Assembly (NCBI GenBank): GCA_019118745.1
Contig: DWYJ01000041.1
Location: forward strand, 19,651-83,650
Length of the DNA: 64,000 nucleotides
DNA from: Candidatus Desulfovibrio gallistercoris
Lineage (GTDB): Bacteria; Desulfobacterota; Desulfovibrionia; Desulfovibrionales; Desulfovibrionaceae
Reading direction: 5' to 3'
In this document: piece by piece, positions 27,914 through 38,400 of the stretch
Layout of the letters: every line of letters starts with the position of its first letter
Position numbering within the stretch: the stretch's first letter is position 1
Notes under the pieces: generated by a model
Told to the model about the DNA's origin: nothing
The model's database searches: none
Seen by the model: the letters and a program-made list of their open reading frames with translations, nothing else
Made by a program: the position numbers and the translations under genes

Positions 27914-28708
27914 TCAGGGCAGCCAGCGCACGAGTCCCTTGGGGAAATCCGGGGGGAGCTCGTGCTCTTCGACATACCTGACCTTGAAACGGACGCTTTT
28001 GCCGTGAAGATCGGTATACTCAAGATAGCTATAGGCTTCTCCCAATCCCAGGAATGGTTTGTGGACCCCCTCCCTGAACTTCGGATGCGGCTCCGCTGAG
28101 GAGTCGCCGAGCAGGGGCCTGAGATCCCTGCCGTCTTTTTCCGTCATCAGGTATTCCGCATAAATGCGTCCATTACGCTCGCCATACTCGGTAACAAGAT
28201 AATAATTGCCGTACACGCGCCGCCACCGCAGCACATAGCGTCCCCCTTTCATATTTTGCTGGCCTGCGTAGTAGGTATCCGCGGGCGGGTCATCGGGAGC
28301 GTGGAGGGTCGTGCCGTCTTCAAAGCGGACCCTGTGGGGCGCAGCTTTCCCGTCCGCCTCCATGCCCGTGAAACTGCGTCGTTCCGGATTGTCGAGGTAG
28401 GAGATGTTGCTGACTGAGATCCCTTGCGGATCTGTGAGGGAGTAGATCGAGATGGTGGCGATCTTGAGTTTATCCCCTTGCGGGACGCTCATGACGACAT
28501 TCTCGTACTCTCCTCCTTTCAGCATGGGGTGGACGCAGGGAGCGGACGGGTCAGTGGAATGGATATACGGGATGAGCGCCTCGAGGGGCACCCAGGAGTC
28601 CCTGAAAAGATAATATTTGGCCTCCTGTGCGGGCTCTGCCGCACACGGGCTGGTCAGGAGCAGGATGAACGAGAACGCAAGGTTCAGGTGTCGCCGGAAA
28701 GTGGGCAT
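27914..28708 (-). CDS. Secreted protein, tandem paralog 2 (subfamily A)
   Basis: Near-collinear with paralog 1; start MPTFRRHLN. Confidence 0.85.
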   Translation of the reverse strand: MPTFRRHLNLAFSFILLLTSPCAAEPAQEAKYYLFRDSWVPLEALIPYIHSTDPSAPCVHPMLKGGEYENVVMSVPQGDKLKIATISIYSLTDPQGISVSNISYLDNPERRSFTGMEADGKAAPHRVRFEDGTTLHAPDDPPADTYYAGQQNMKGGRYVLRWRRVYGNYYLVTEYGERNGRIYAEYLMTEKDGRDLRPLLGDSSAEPHPKFREGVHKPFLGLGEAYSYLEYTDLHGKSVRFKVRYVEEHELPPDFPKGLVRWLP

Positions 28709-28753
28709 GATGACCTCCTGTGGGTGCTGCATCGGGCTGCGGCGTCTCCGCGC

Positions 28754-29569
28754 TCAGGGCAGCCAGCGCACGAGTCCTTTGGGGAAATCCGGGGGCAGGT
28801 CCTTCTCCTGGACCACCTTGATCTTGTAGCGGATGCGCTTGCCGTCGTGATCGGTAGCGTCAAAATAGGGGGCAAGGTCCGCATCGGACGCGATGCTCTT
28901 GCGGCAGGTCGTGAAGTCAGGATGCGGCTCCGCCGAGGATTCCCCAAGCAGGGGCCTGAGATCCTTGCCGTTTTCCTCTGTGATCAGGTATTCGGCAAGA
29001 ACGACCTCCTGAGAGTATTTGGCGACGAAATAATAATTTCCGTACACGCGCCGCCACTGCAGATGGAAACGCCTCCCGTTTATGACTTTACGACCGTGGG
29101 AATATTCGTCCACTTCGCCCGTGAAGTAGGCGTCCGCCGGCGGGTAAGGGTCGGAAGGGAAAGCGCGGAGTTCCGTGCCGTCTTCGAAGATGACATGGTC
29201 CGGGTCGGCTGTCGGCGATTCTGCCTCCATGCCCGCGAAACTGCGCCGCTCCGGGTTCCTGAGGTACAGGATCTTCGAAACGAAAGGCCCTTCCTTGTCC
29301 GCGATGCATTCCGGCGGGAAGAGGGCGGCCTTGAGGATGTCCCCCTCCTGGACGGTCATGACGATGAACGAGTGGAGACCGGTGCTATGGATGCGGGGAG
29401 CGGACGGGTCGCCGGCACGCAGGTAGGAAGCGAATTTTTCGAGAGAGATGCGGGAATTCAGGTTGATGATGTTGTATTTTGGTCCCTGTGCGGGCTCTGC
29501 CGCGCAGGGGCTGGTCAGGAGCAGGATGAACGAGAACGCAAGGCTCAGGCGTCGCCGGAAAGCGGACAT
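28754..29569 (-). CDS. Secreted protein, tandem paralog 3 (subfamily B)
   Basis: Same signal peptide and C-terminus; B-type core KYNIINLNSRISLEKFASYLRAGDPSAPRIH. Confidence 0.85.
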   Translation of the reverse strand: MSAFRRRLSLAFSFILLLTSPCAAEPAQGPKYNIINLNSRISLEKFASYLRAGDPSAPRIHSTGLHSFIVMTVQEGDILKAALFPPECIADKEGPFVSKILYLRNPERRSFAGMEAESPTADPDHVIFEDGTELRAFPSDPYPPADAYFTGEVDEYSHGRKVINGRRFHLQWRRVYGNYYFVAKYSQEVVLAEYLITEENGKDLRPLLGESSAEPHPDFTTCRKSIASDADLAPYFDATDHDGKRIRYKIKVVQEKDLPPDFPKGLVRWLP

Positions 29570-29611
29570 GATGACCTCCTGTGGGTGCTGCGTCAGGCTG
29601 CGGGGCTGCGC

Positions 29612-30424
29612 TCAGGGCAGCCAGCGCACGAGCCCCTTGGGGAAATCCGGGGGCAGGTCCTTCTCCTGGACCACCTTGATCTTGTAGCGGATGCGCCTGC
29701 CGTCGTGATCGGTAGCGTCAAAATAGGGGGCAAGATCCGCATCGGATGCTACGGTCTTGCGGCAGGTCGTGAAGTCAGGATGCGGCTCCGCCGAGGATTC
29801 CCCAAGCAGGGGCCTGAGATCCTTGCCGTTTTCCTCTGTGATCAGGTATTCCGCAAGCACGAGTTCCCGGGCGTATTTGGTGACGAAATAATAATTTCCG
29901 TACACGCGCCGCCACCGCAGATAGAAACGCGCCTCGGGTATGACGTAAGTGCCGCGGGAATATTTGCCCACTTCGCCTGTGAAATAGGCGTCCGCCGGCG
30001 GGTCGGAGAAAACGTGAAGGGCCGTGTCGCGATCAAAGGTGACGGCGAACGGGGACTGACAGTCATGCGGCGTCGTTTGCGCCATGCCTGTAAAAGTGCG
30101 CCGCTCCGGGTTCTCAAGATACAGGATCTGCGAAACGAAGGGCCCTTCCTTGTCCGCGATGAATTCCGGCGGGATGAGGGCGGCCTTGAGGATATCCCCC
30201 TCCTGGACGGTCATGACGATGAACGAGTAGATGCCGGTGTTATGGATGCGGGGAGCGGACGGGTCGCTGGCACGCAGGTAGGAAGCGAACTTTTCGAGGG
30301 AGAAGCGGGAATTCAGGTTGATGATGTTGTATTTTGGCCCCGGTGCGGGCTCTGCCGCGCAGGGACTGGCCAGGAGCAGGATGAGCGAGAACGCCACGCT
30401 CAGGCGTCGCCGGAAAGCGGACAT
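29612..30424 (-). CDS. Secreted protein, tandem paralog 4 (subfamily B)
   Basis: Close to paralog 3; start MSAFRRRLSVAFSLILLLASPCAAEPAP. Confidence 0.85.
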   Translation of the reverse strand: MSAFRRRLSVAFSLILLLASPCAAEPAPGPKYNIINLNSRFSLEKFASYLRASDPSAPRIHNTGIYSFIVMTVQEGDILKAALIPPEFIADKEGPFVSQILYLENPERRTFTGMAQTTPHDCQSPFAVTFDRDTALHVFSDPPADAYFTGEVGKYSRGTYVIPEARFYLRWRRVYGNYYFVTKYARELVLAEYLITEENGKDLRPLLGESSAEPHPDFTTCRKTVASDADLAPYFDATDHDGRRIRYKIKVVQEKDLPPDFPKGLVRWLP

Positions 30425-30482
30425 GATGACCTCCTGTGATAGGGGCGCGGGATACAGGCTGGGCTCATCCCGACGCCGACAA

Positions 30483-30544
30483 AAACGGCAGCCCTGACGT
30501 CCGGTCAGGCGTGGCAAACGTCAGACCGTCGGCGGGCTGCCGTT
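30483..30544. other. Long structured inverted repeat, possible terminator or small RNA
   Basis: AAACGGCAGCCC ... GGGCTGCCGTTT with an inner hairpin; T-run on the minus-strand exit. Confidence 0.55.
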
Positions 30545-30559
30545 TCTTGCAGCAAGATG

Positions 30560-30647
30560 AAGCGTGTCGTCCGGCAGCGGGTTGTCTTTCTTGGCGGCGC
30601 TGTGCCGCCGCCTCGCGTTTTATCTTTTTCAAAGATAAAACGCCCTA
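30560..30647. repeat. R1 dispersed repeat, partial copy
   Basis: GGCGGCGCTGTGCCGCCGCCTCGCGTTTTATCTTTTTCAAAGATAAAACGCCCTA. Confidence 0.75.
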
Positions 30648-31313
30648 CCGCGAAAGATGCAGGCGCTGTACGCGCGCCGGCGGCAGGTTGACGAGGACGC
30701 GCCGCGTGCAGTCCGGGACGAAACCGGCCTGACTGAGCGGCGTCCTGCCCCAGAGGGCATAGGTGAACTGGATGACGCAGCCATCCGCATCCAGGCACTG
30801 CCGCATGGCGGCCATGATGCCTGCCCGACATTCAGGCGGCAGGCTGAGCAAGGGCAGGGAAGAGACGATGGCCGCCACCCGTCTGCCCTGAGGAAGGTAC
30901 TCGCCCAGACGCATGGCGTCTCCCTGCACGACGGGCACATGCGGGAAGCGGTTCTGCAGCATGCGGCAGAAGCTGGGCATGCGCTCGATGAGCAGCAGAC
31001 GCTGGGCGGGGAGCCCTTTTTTCAGCAGGGCCCGGGTGACCACGCCCGTCCCCGGCCCCAGTTCCACCACCATATCCTGCCCGTGGAGGACGGAAGGCGG
31101 CAGCAGGTCGGCCATGGTCTGGGCCAGGGCCGCGCTGCTGGGGCAGACCGCGCCCACACCGTGCGGGGCGCGGAGCGCCTGACGCCAGAAGGCCCCAAAA
31201 GAGGCCGCCATGCCAAGCACGCCGCCGTTGCCGGCGTACCGGCCCCAGTCGGCGCGCAAGTTGCGCCAGGTGCTGCTCAGGCGCTGTTGGGTAAATTGTG
31301 CAAAACGGGTCAT
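30645..31313 (-). CDS. SAM-dependent methyltransferase, phospholipid N-methyltransferase-like
   Basis: VVELGPGTGVVTRALLKKGLP; VCPSSAALAQTMADLL; QGDAMRLGEYLP. Confidence 0.8.
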   Translation of the reverse strand: MTRFAQFTQQRLSSTWRNLRADWGRYAGNGGVLGMAASFGAFWRQALRAPHGVGAVCPSSAALAQTMADLLPPSVLHGQDMVVELGPGTGVVTRALLKKGLPAQRLLLIERMPSFCRMLQNRFPHVPVVQGDAMRLGEYLPQGRRVAAIVSSLPLLSLPPECRAGIMAAMRQCLDADGCVIQFTYALWGRTPLSQAGFVPDCTRRVLVNLPPARVQRLHLSR

Positions 31314-31480
31314 GCCGGATCCTTTCCTGTCTTGCGGCGCGAATGCCTTGCATTGCTGACGCAGCATAGCCGCAAAAGCCTTCGGGCGCCAGTCTTTCCC
31401 GACGCCTTTCCGTACCCATGAGCGTAGCATGCGCTCCGTCAGCAATGCGTCATGCCTCCGGCCGGGGCCAGGGAGCATGT

Positions 31481-32785
31481 TCAGAAGGTGTAGCCCACAG
31501 TGACGGAATAGATGTTGGCTACGGTATCCCGGCTGTTGCCGCCCTTGATGTTGGACACGGCGCTGCGGATACCCCCGGCATCGGTCGTCCCGTAGTCCAT
31601 GTCGTATACCCACAGATGGGCATAGGCGAGGTCGAGCGTCCAGTTCTCCCAGGTGAAGCCCGCCCCCAGGCCCACGCCGGTACGGCCGTAGCTGGGGATC
31701 ATGAAGTCCGCGTGCGATTCGTTGGTGACCGGCGTCTCGTGCCAGATGCCCGCCCGCAGGGCGAGCCAGTCCAGCGGCTCGTATTCCACGCTGGCATTGA
31801 AGTTCCAGCCGTCGCGCCAGCCCTTCTGGTTGAGGGACTGATAGTCCGAGTCGAAGTAGATGTTCAGGGAGTCGTAGGAAGACCAGCGGGTGAAGACCGT
31901 GCCCACTTCAAAGCTCAGATTGTCCAGCGGCTTGTAGGCCAGACCCACGGCAAAGGAGTCCGGCAGATGGACCGTGCTGTGCGCGCCGGTATCCACCGTG
32001 TGGGGCACCTCGCCCTTTTCCGCCAGCAAGTTGCTCTGATGGCGGGAAAAGTCCACCTCGCCGTTGATGTTGAGCGTGACCGGGCTCTTGTAGGAAAAGC
32101 CCAGCGACAGTTCATCGGTCATGCGGAAGTGTGCGCCCAGATGCAGGCCCGCGCCCCAGCCGCTGCCGTTGAGGGTCAGCTTGCTGTCAGGGCCTTTGGC
32201 CGGGAAGAAGCCGACGAACTGCATGCTGGGGATCTGCTGCGTCATGGCGAAATTGGCGTACATGACCTCGACCCCGGCGGACAGCGAGAGGACGTCGTTG
32301 ACCTTCATGGCCACGGTGGGCACAAGGGAGAAGGTCTGGAAATTCACGCTGGTGAGGTTGTAGCGGCCGATCCAGTCGTCCGAGAACTCGTTGCCGAGAC
32401 CGAAGCGGGAAAACATGCCGAGCCCCAGCCAGAAGCGATCGTTGAGCTGATGGGTGATGTAGGCGTGCGGGGCGGGCCAGACGTTGGGCTTGGTGGTGGT
32501 CGTCCTGCTGCTGCCGTCGGCCATTTCCGCGCTGATGGTGCCCATGGGGGCAATGGCGGCAAAGCCGCCCATGATCCGCGTGCCGGGCAGCTGGGTGATG
32601 CCTGCGGCGTTGTAGGCAAGGGCCGAGGGGTCGTCGGCGCGGCCCACCATGCCGCCGGCCAGCGACAGACCGCGTGAACTCCACTCAGTAAGAGCAAAGC
32701 CCTCCGCCCGGGCAAGGCCGGCCTGACAGGCCCAGAACAGACAGCACAACAGCGGCAGATAGCGTTTTTTCACCACACCCTCCAC
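31481..32785 (-). CDS. FadL/OmpP1/TodX-family outer membrane protein
   Basis: EGFALTEWSSRGLSLAGGMVGRADDPSALAYNAAGI; terminal VGYTF. Confidence 0.9.
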   Translation of the reverse strand: MEGVVKKRYLPLLCCLFWACQAGLARAEGFALTEWSSRGLSLAGGMVGRADDPSALAYNAAGITQLPGTRIMGGFAAIAPMGTISAEMADGSSRTTTTKPNVWPAPHAYITHQLNDRFWLGLGMFSRFGLGNEFSDDWIGRYNLTSVNFQTFSLVPTVAMKVNDVLSLSAGVEVMYANFAMTQQIPSMQFVGFFPAKGPDSKLTLNGSGWGAGLHLGAHFRMTDELSLGFSYKSPVTLNINGEVDFSRHQSNLLAEKGEVPHTVDTGAHSTVHLPDSFAVGLAYKPLDNLSFEVGTVFTRWSSYDSLNIYFDSDYQSLNQKGWRDGWNFNASVEYEPLDWLALRAGIWHETPVTNESHADFMIPSYGRTGVGLGAGFTWENWTLDLAYAHLWVYDMDYGTTDAGGIRSAVSNIKGGNSRDTVANIYSVTVGYTF

Positions 32786-32917
32786 GGATTTTCCCTCCGA
32801 GGTCTCCGCACGTGCGGAAAACCTTCCTGAAAAATAAAATTTTGTAAAAATATTCTTGCATTGCAGGGCAAGTCAAGTTTTTTGTCGTCAGGATCAGACG
32901 GAAGAGAACGGCCCGCT

Positions 32918-32974
32918 GCCAGGGCGGCGGGCCAGAGCGCTTTGCCTTTGAAAAAGGCAATATGTGAGGCGGCG
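32918..32974. repeat. R1 dispersed repeat, partial copy
   Basis: CAGAGCGCTTTGCCTTTGAAAAAGGCAATATGTGAGGCGGCG. Confidence 0.6.
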
Positions 32975-33814
32975 TCAGTCGAAAAAGCCGCTGATGCGTG
33001 CCGCTTGCCGGAGCTCGCAGGGCCAGAAGCCCGTGGCGTGCAGGATATGCCGCACCTGTGCGGCGGCCGTGTCCAGCGGGCGTTCGTGTTGCAGCACCGG
33101 CTCCGGGCATAGGCGCAGGCGAAAGTCTCCCAGCGCCGGGCGGCCGTCCGTATCCGTCAGGGCCGCCAGGGCCGCTTCGGCTGCAGCAAGACGGCGCAGG
33201 ACCGTCTCTTCCGGGCGGCAGCCGTAGGCAAAGCGGGTCAGCAGGCAGGGGCGGGCCGTCTGGTCCGGGTCCTCAAGGCCCCAGCAGGCTCCCAGACGGC
33301 GCAGCTCCGCCTTGGTGACGCCGGCCTCGGCCAGCGGCGAAGCCACCCCGGCTTCCCGCAGGGCCCGCAGGCCGGGCCGGTGGGCGTGCAGGTCGTCGGC
33401 ATTGCTGCCGTCGCAGAGCAGAGCTTCCGTGAGGCCGCGGGCCTCGAGTCGTTCCCGCAGGGCGGCCAGCAGGGCCTTTTTGCAGGCATAGCAGCGCTCC
33501 CGGCTGCCGCTGACGACCTCCGGCAGCGCAAGCGGCGAAAAGGGCACCACTTCCAGCTCCAGGCCGCGCGCCGCCGCCCAGTGGAGCGCGGCGCGGCTTT
33601 CCGCTTCGGGCACATGGGGCCCGCCGGCGTGCAGGGCGAGGAAGGGGATGCCTTCCCGTTGCAGGGCCAGGCAGAGGAAGCGGCTGTCCACGCCGCCGGA
33701 GAGCGCCACGGCCAGCGCCGGAGCCGTTCGGGCGCAGGCCGTCAGACGCTCGTGCAGCCGTTGTGCGGCGGCGGCCGGCGGGGCGGGCAGGGCCGGCCCG
33801 TGCCCGGCTACCAT
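32975..33814 (-). CDS. larE: LarE-like ATP-dependent sulfur transferase
   Basis: [15 protein letters not shown]-loop; [21 protein letters not shown]. Confidence 0.85.
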   Translation of the reverse strand: MVAGHGPALPAPPAAAAQRLHERLTACARTAPALAVALSGGVDSRFLCLALQREGIPFLALHAGGPHVPEAESRAALHWAAARGLELEVVPFSPLALPEVVSGSRERCYACKKALLAALRERLEARGLTEALLCDGSNADDLHAHRPGLRALREAGVASPLAEAGVTKAELRRLGACWGLEDPDQTARPCLLTRFAYGCRPEETVLRRLAAAEAALAALTDTDGRPALGDFRLRLCPEPVLQHERPLDTAAAQVRHILHATGFWPCELRQAARISGFFD

Positions 33815-34587
33815 GTGAGGCGGACCTTGGCCCCGCGCCGGGCCATCTCTTCCTTGCACTGACGGATGGTGTACTGGCCGTAATGCACGATGGAGGCGAT
33901 GAGCGCCGCCGACGCGCCGCCCGTGCTCACGGCCTCGTACATGTGTTCGGGGCTGCCCGCGCCGCCGGAGGCGATGACCGGTATGCTCACGGCATCGGCG
34001 ATGGCGCGGGTGAGCGTGAGTTCGTAACCGTCGCGGGTGCCGTCGGCGTCGATGGAGTTGACGCAGAGTTCGCCCGCGCCCAGCTCCTGACAGCGCCGCG
34101 CCCAGGCGATGGCGTCCAGCCCCATGCGCTTGCGGCCGCCGTGGATGACGATCTCATAGCCGGACGGGATGTCCGGGCTCACGGGCACGCGCAGCACGTC
34201 CATGCCCACCACGATGGCCTGCACGCCGAAGGCGGCTGCGCCGTCGCTGATGAGCTGCGGATCCTTGACCGCCGCGGAGTTGATGGACACCTTTTCCGCC
34301 CCGGCCACCAGCACGGCCCGCATGTCCGCCACGCTGGAGATGCCGCCGCCCACGCAGAAGGGGATGAAGATCTGTTCGGCCACCCGTTCCACCACGTCCA
34401 GGAAGATGCCGCGCTCTTCGGCAGAAGCCGTGATGTCGTAAAAGACGATCTCGTCCGCGCCTTCTTCGTAATAGCGGCGGGCGCTCTCCACCGGATCGCC
34501 GATGTCCTCGTTGCCCGCAAAGCGGATGCCCTTGGTCAGGCGTCCGGCCCGCACGTCCAGACAGGGGATGACACGTTTACTGAGCAT
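33808..34587 (-). CDS. hisF: Imidazole glycerol phosphate synthase cyclase subunit
   Basis: [23 protein letters not shown]; full-length. Confidence 0.95.
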   Translation of the reverse strand: MLSKRVIPCLDVRAGRLTKGIRFAGNEDIGDPVESARRYYEEGADEIVFYDITASAEERGIFLDVVERVAEQIFIPFCVGGGISSVADMRAVLVAGAEKVSINSAAVKDPQLISDGAAAFGVQAIVVGMDVLRVPVSPDIPSGYEIVIHGGRKRMGLDAIAWARRCQELGAGELCVNSIDADGTRDGYELTLTRAIADAVSIPVIASGGAGSPEHMYEAVSTGGASAALIASIVHYGQYTIRQCKEEMARRGAKVRLTW

Positions 34588-35218
34588 GGCGCACCTCGCG
34601 GCAGTAATCGAAGAAGTTGCGAAGGATCTGGAGGCCGGGACGGCCGCTCTTCTCCAGATGGAACTGCACGGCCCAGAGGCCGTCACGGCCATAGACGGAG
34701 CAGAACTCCCGCCCGTAGCGGGTGGTGGCCATGACCAGTTCCGGGGCGGGCTCCACGTAGTAGCTGTGCACGAAGTAGAATTCCGCATCCGGGGACAGAT
34801 GGGCCAGCAGACGGCCGGGCCGGTGCAGGGTCAGGCTGTTCCAGCCCATGTGCGGCACCGGGGCGGGGCTGCCGTCCTCCTGCCGCAGGTCCCCGGCAAA
34901 GCGCAGGCAGCGGCCGGGCACGACGCCCAGCGTCCGCACGTCGTTCTCCTCGCTGGATTCCAGCAGGATCTGGCAGCCCAGACAGATGCCGAGCAGGGGC
35001 TGCCCCGCATCGATGGCCTGCCGCAGCACGCGGTCGAGCCCGGCCTCGCGCAAATGGTTCATGGCCTGTCCGGCCGCGCCCACGCCGGGGAAGATGATGC
35101 CCTGCGCGCCGAGGAGCACGTCCGGGTCCGCCGTGACGGTGCAGGGGATGCCGAGATGTTCCAGCGCGCGCCGGACGCTGGTCTGATTGCCTGCCTTGTA
35201 TTCCAGAATTGCCAGCAT
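34577..35218 (-). CDS. hisH: Imidazole glycerol phosphate synthase amidotransferase subunit
   Basis: [33 protein letters not shown]. Confidence 0.93.
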   Translation of the reverse strand: MLAILEYKAGNQTSVRRALEHLGIPCTVTADPDVLLGAQGIIFPGVGAAGQAMNHLREAGLDRVLRQAIDAGQPLLGICLGCQILLESSEENDVRTLGVVPGRCLRFAGDLRQEDGSPAPVPHMGWNSLTLHRPGRLLAHLSPDAEFYFVHSYYVEPAPELVMATTRYGREFCSVYGRDGLWAVQFHLEKSGRPGLQILRNFFDYCREVRHAQ

Positions 35219-35402
35219 GTCGTCGATCCTTGCCGGGGTTGTCCGGGCCTGCCCGCCGGGGCCTGCGCCGGAAAAATGTGCCAATGCCGTCCCCGCCGGG
35301 GCGCGGCGTGCGTCCCCGCCCGTTTCGCCGGGCGGCGGGACGGCGGCAGTATAGCCGCAAGCCCGGCGTCCGGCAACGTGTCCCCGGCCCGCGCCGCCGG
35401 GC

Positions 35403-38400
35403 TCAATAATTGATCTTCCAGCGCACGCCCGCCGAGGTGTTGTTCTGTTCGGTGCGCACCTGCGCCTTGCTGTGGGGCGTCATCTGGAGTTCGATGATCA
35501 CGGCGGTGCTGTCCGGCTTCATGCCCTGCGCCACGCCGAGATAGAGCTTTTCGCCGATGAACTTCCCCGCTTCCAGGGTGCTTTCCTCGCTGCTGTTGCC
35601 GTCCTCGTCGGAGGTCGTGCGGGAGCCGACGCGCAGCACGTCCACGCCGAGGGTCTTGCGGGCCACGTCCAGCACGTTGAAGCCGCCGCCGCCGAAACCG
35701 GCCAGTTCGGCCACCGCCGCGGCCAGCCGCAGGTTCTCGAAGCGGCCGAGATCGCTGGAGGCGCGCCCGAACATGATGCGCGAGATGATCTCTTCCTGCG
35801 GCATGGTGGGCGTGCTGGTGAGCTGGAATTTCGGGTTCTGCGCCGTGCCGCCCACCCGAACGTCCGCCACGATGTCCGCGGCCTCGTGCCGCAGCACCAC
35901 GTCAAGCAGGGGATTGGACGGCGGGCCGCCCGCAAAGCGCACGATGCCCCGGTACAGATTGAACTTGGCATTGAGGAAGTTGAAGGTGCCTTCCACGGCT
36001 TCCACGCTCCCCGTCACGCGGGGATCGGTCAGCGGGCCGCCGGCATGGATGTCCACCTTCCAAAGGCTGTCGAGGCCGCGTCCCTGCACCGTGAAGCGGC
36101 CGGTGGTGCGCACGCGCGCATCAAGCCTGCCCACGGCGGGACGGGCCTTGGGCGCGGGTTTGGCGGCGTTGCTGGTCTCGCTGATGGGCAGGGTGGTGAT
36201 GCTGCTGGTGGTCGTGATGCGGTCGATACGCACCTCGCCGGAATCCACGCTGATGTCCGCCTGGACCTGCGGGGCCGTCAGCGGCCCCCGGACGGAGGCC
36301 GTGCCGGAAAGGGCTATGGTCACGTCCCGCCGCCGCAGGGGGTGGAGGCTGTCCAGCCGTCCCGACAGGTTGAGCGACCGCCCCGCCGGCGAAAGTTCCC
36401 CGTTGAAGGTGGCGCGGCCCTTGCGGCCGTCGCTGAGGGAGGCGTCCAGCCGCACGCGGCCCAGTCCGGCCAGTCCGTCCAGACGGCTGCGGGCCAGCTC
36501 CGCCCGTACCTGGATATCCTGCAGCAGCACGCCCAGGGCCACATCCTCGAAGCGGCCTTTCTCCAGACCGACAGCCGCGGACAGCGCCGGGGCCTCCAGC
36601 GTGCCGGAAAGATCGGCCCGCAGGTCCAGACGGCCGGACAGGCGGCGGTCCGCCATAGGCACGAGGTTCCAGAGCGGGGCCACCGCGCCCTGCCAGCGCA
36701 GTTCGCCCTTGAGGGCGGCCCGCGGCGAAAGTCCCGGCAGTCCGCCGGAAAACGTCAGGGGGAGGGTGAAGCGCCCGGAGACGGTCTCCGCGCCCAGCAG
36801 TTTGCGGCTGTTTTCGGGAATGTTGAGGGCCAGCGTCAGTTCGCCGCCCCCCCGGCCCTGCCGGACGCTGCCGGTGACGCCTCCGTCCAGCGGCGGCAGC
36901 GGCGCGCCGGGCAGATGCAGACCGTTCACCTTCAGGGAAAATTTGCCCTGCGGCTGGGCCGGGCTGCCGTTGACGGCAGCCTCCAGCGCCACCTGCCCCT
37001 GCGGCAGAGCGGGGACGACCACCTGCCACGGGGCGAGCTCCGTGGCCAGCAGCCGCAGCCGTGCCGTCAGCGCATCCGGCGCAAGGCGGCCGGAAAGCTG
37101 CAACTGGCCTGAGGGCGTCAGGCGGATGTGCAGGGGCTCGCAGTCCAGACTGCGGGCCGTGTAGCGCAGGTGGGCCGCCTTTTCCAGCCGCAGGCCCACC
37201 TTGTGTGCGGGCAGTTCGGCCTTCAGGCGGCTGAAGGCAAGGCTGCCGGGCTGCCATTCCAGGCGGACGTCGGCCTGCACGTCTCCGGTGGAAGATGCTT
37301 CCAGCCGCAGCGGTCCGGCCAGCGGACCGCCGGCCTGCACGTGCGGCCGCACAAGGCGCAAAGAGGCCGCTTCCAGCCGTTCGGCCCGCACATCGGCCGC
37401 CAGAACGGGGACAGCCTCCGGCGCGGGCGCTCCTCCGGCGGCGTCCGCCTGACGCGGCGCGAGGTCCAGCCGTACGGCCAGGGCCTGCCAGAGCAGCAGC
37501 GTTTCCCGCTCCTGACGGAGCTGGCCGCGCGGCGCCGTCAGTGCCAGATGCCAGTCCGTCACGCCCCAGAGCCGTGCGCGTTCGCTGTCGCTTTCGCGCC
37601 CGCTGGCGCGCACCGCAAGCGTGAGGGGCTGTCCGTCGGCCTGGAGGCCGGGCAGCAGCAGCGCGCCCAGGCGATCGAAGCTCTTCCAGTCCGTGACGGC
37701 CAGTTCCAGCCGGCCCCGCATGGGCGGCAGCTGCCGCAGGACGGCGGAGATCCGGCGGCTGACGATGTCGTCCGCCATGTGTTGCGCCTCACTGGCCGCA
37801 GGCGCGGGCTGTCCGTCGACCGCTTCTTGCGGCGGGACGTCCGGCGCTGCGGCGGCCGGGGCCTGTCCGTCCGTGAGCAGGAGATCCGTCCCCCAGTGGC
37901 CGCGCAGGCGTACGCCCGCGCCGTCCAGCGAGATGTCCTCCAGCGAGAGACGCCAGAAGGACTGTTGGTCGTGGCGGCGCAGTCCGGCGGCCAGCAGGAT
38001 GTCCGCCCGCAGGGGGATGTCGCCCAGCCGGGTCGAAGTATGCAGGGCCAGCCGCAGCGTGCCGCCGTCCAGCGTCGCGCGCCAGCGCAGCGGCAGGGAA
38101 TCCAGCCGCAGGAGGGGAGCCGTCAGGCGGAGGGGCTTGGCCGGGGCCGTCCGGGCGGCTTTTGCCGGTGTGACGGCAGGCTGTTGCGGTGCGGCGGGGC
38201 CATGAGCCGCCGGAGCAGAGGCGGCAGGCGCGGCAGGGTCCGACAGGGCGGCGGGCAGCAGCTCCGTGCCGTCCACGGCCAGGGAAAGTTGCGGTGCGCC
38301 CAGCGGGCCGTTCAGGCGGAGTTCAGCCGATGCCGGGCCGGACAACAGGGCGGCCCAGGCTTCCGGCTGCGGCTCCGGCGTGACGTCGAGCCGCAGGGCA

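Noticed and set aside
28682-28708. Lipobox in the paralog signal peptides (LLTSPC)
   Set aside because: Pro at -1 does not fit a lipobox; signal peptidase I cleavage near CAA/EP is more likely.
28424-30439. 671-aa plus-strand ORF spanning paralogs 2-4
   Set aside because: Antisense to the paralogs; its internal repetition simply mirrors the duplicated sense genes.
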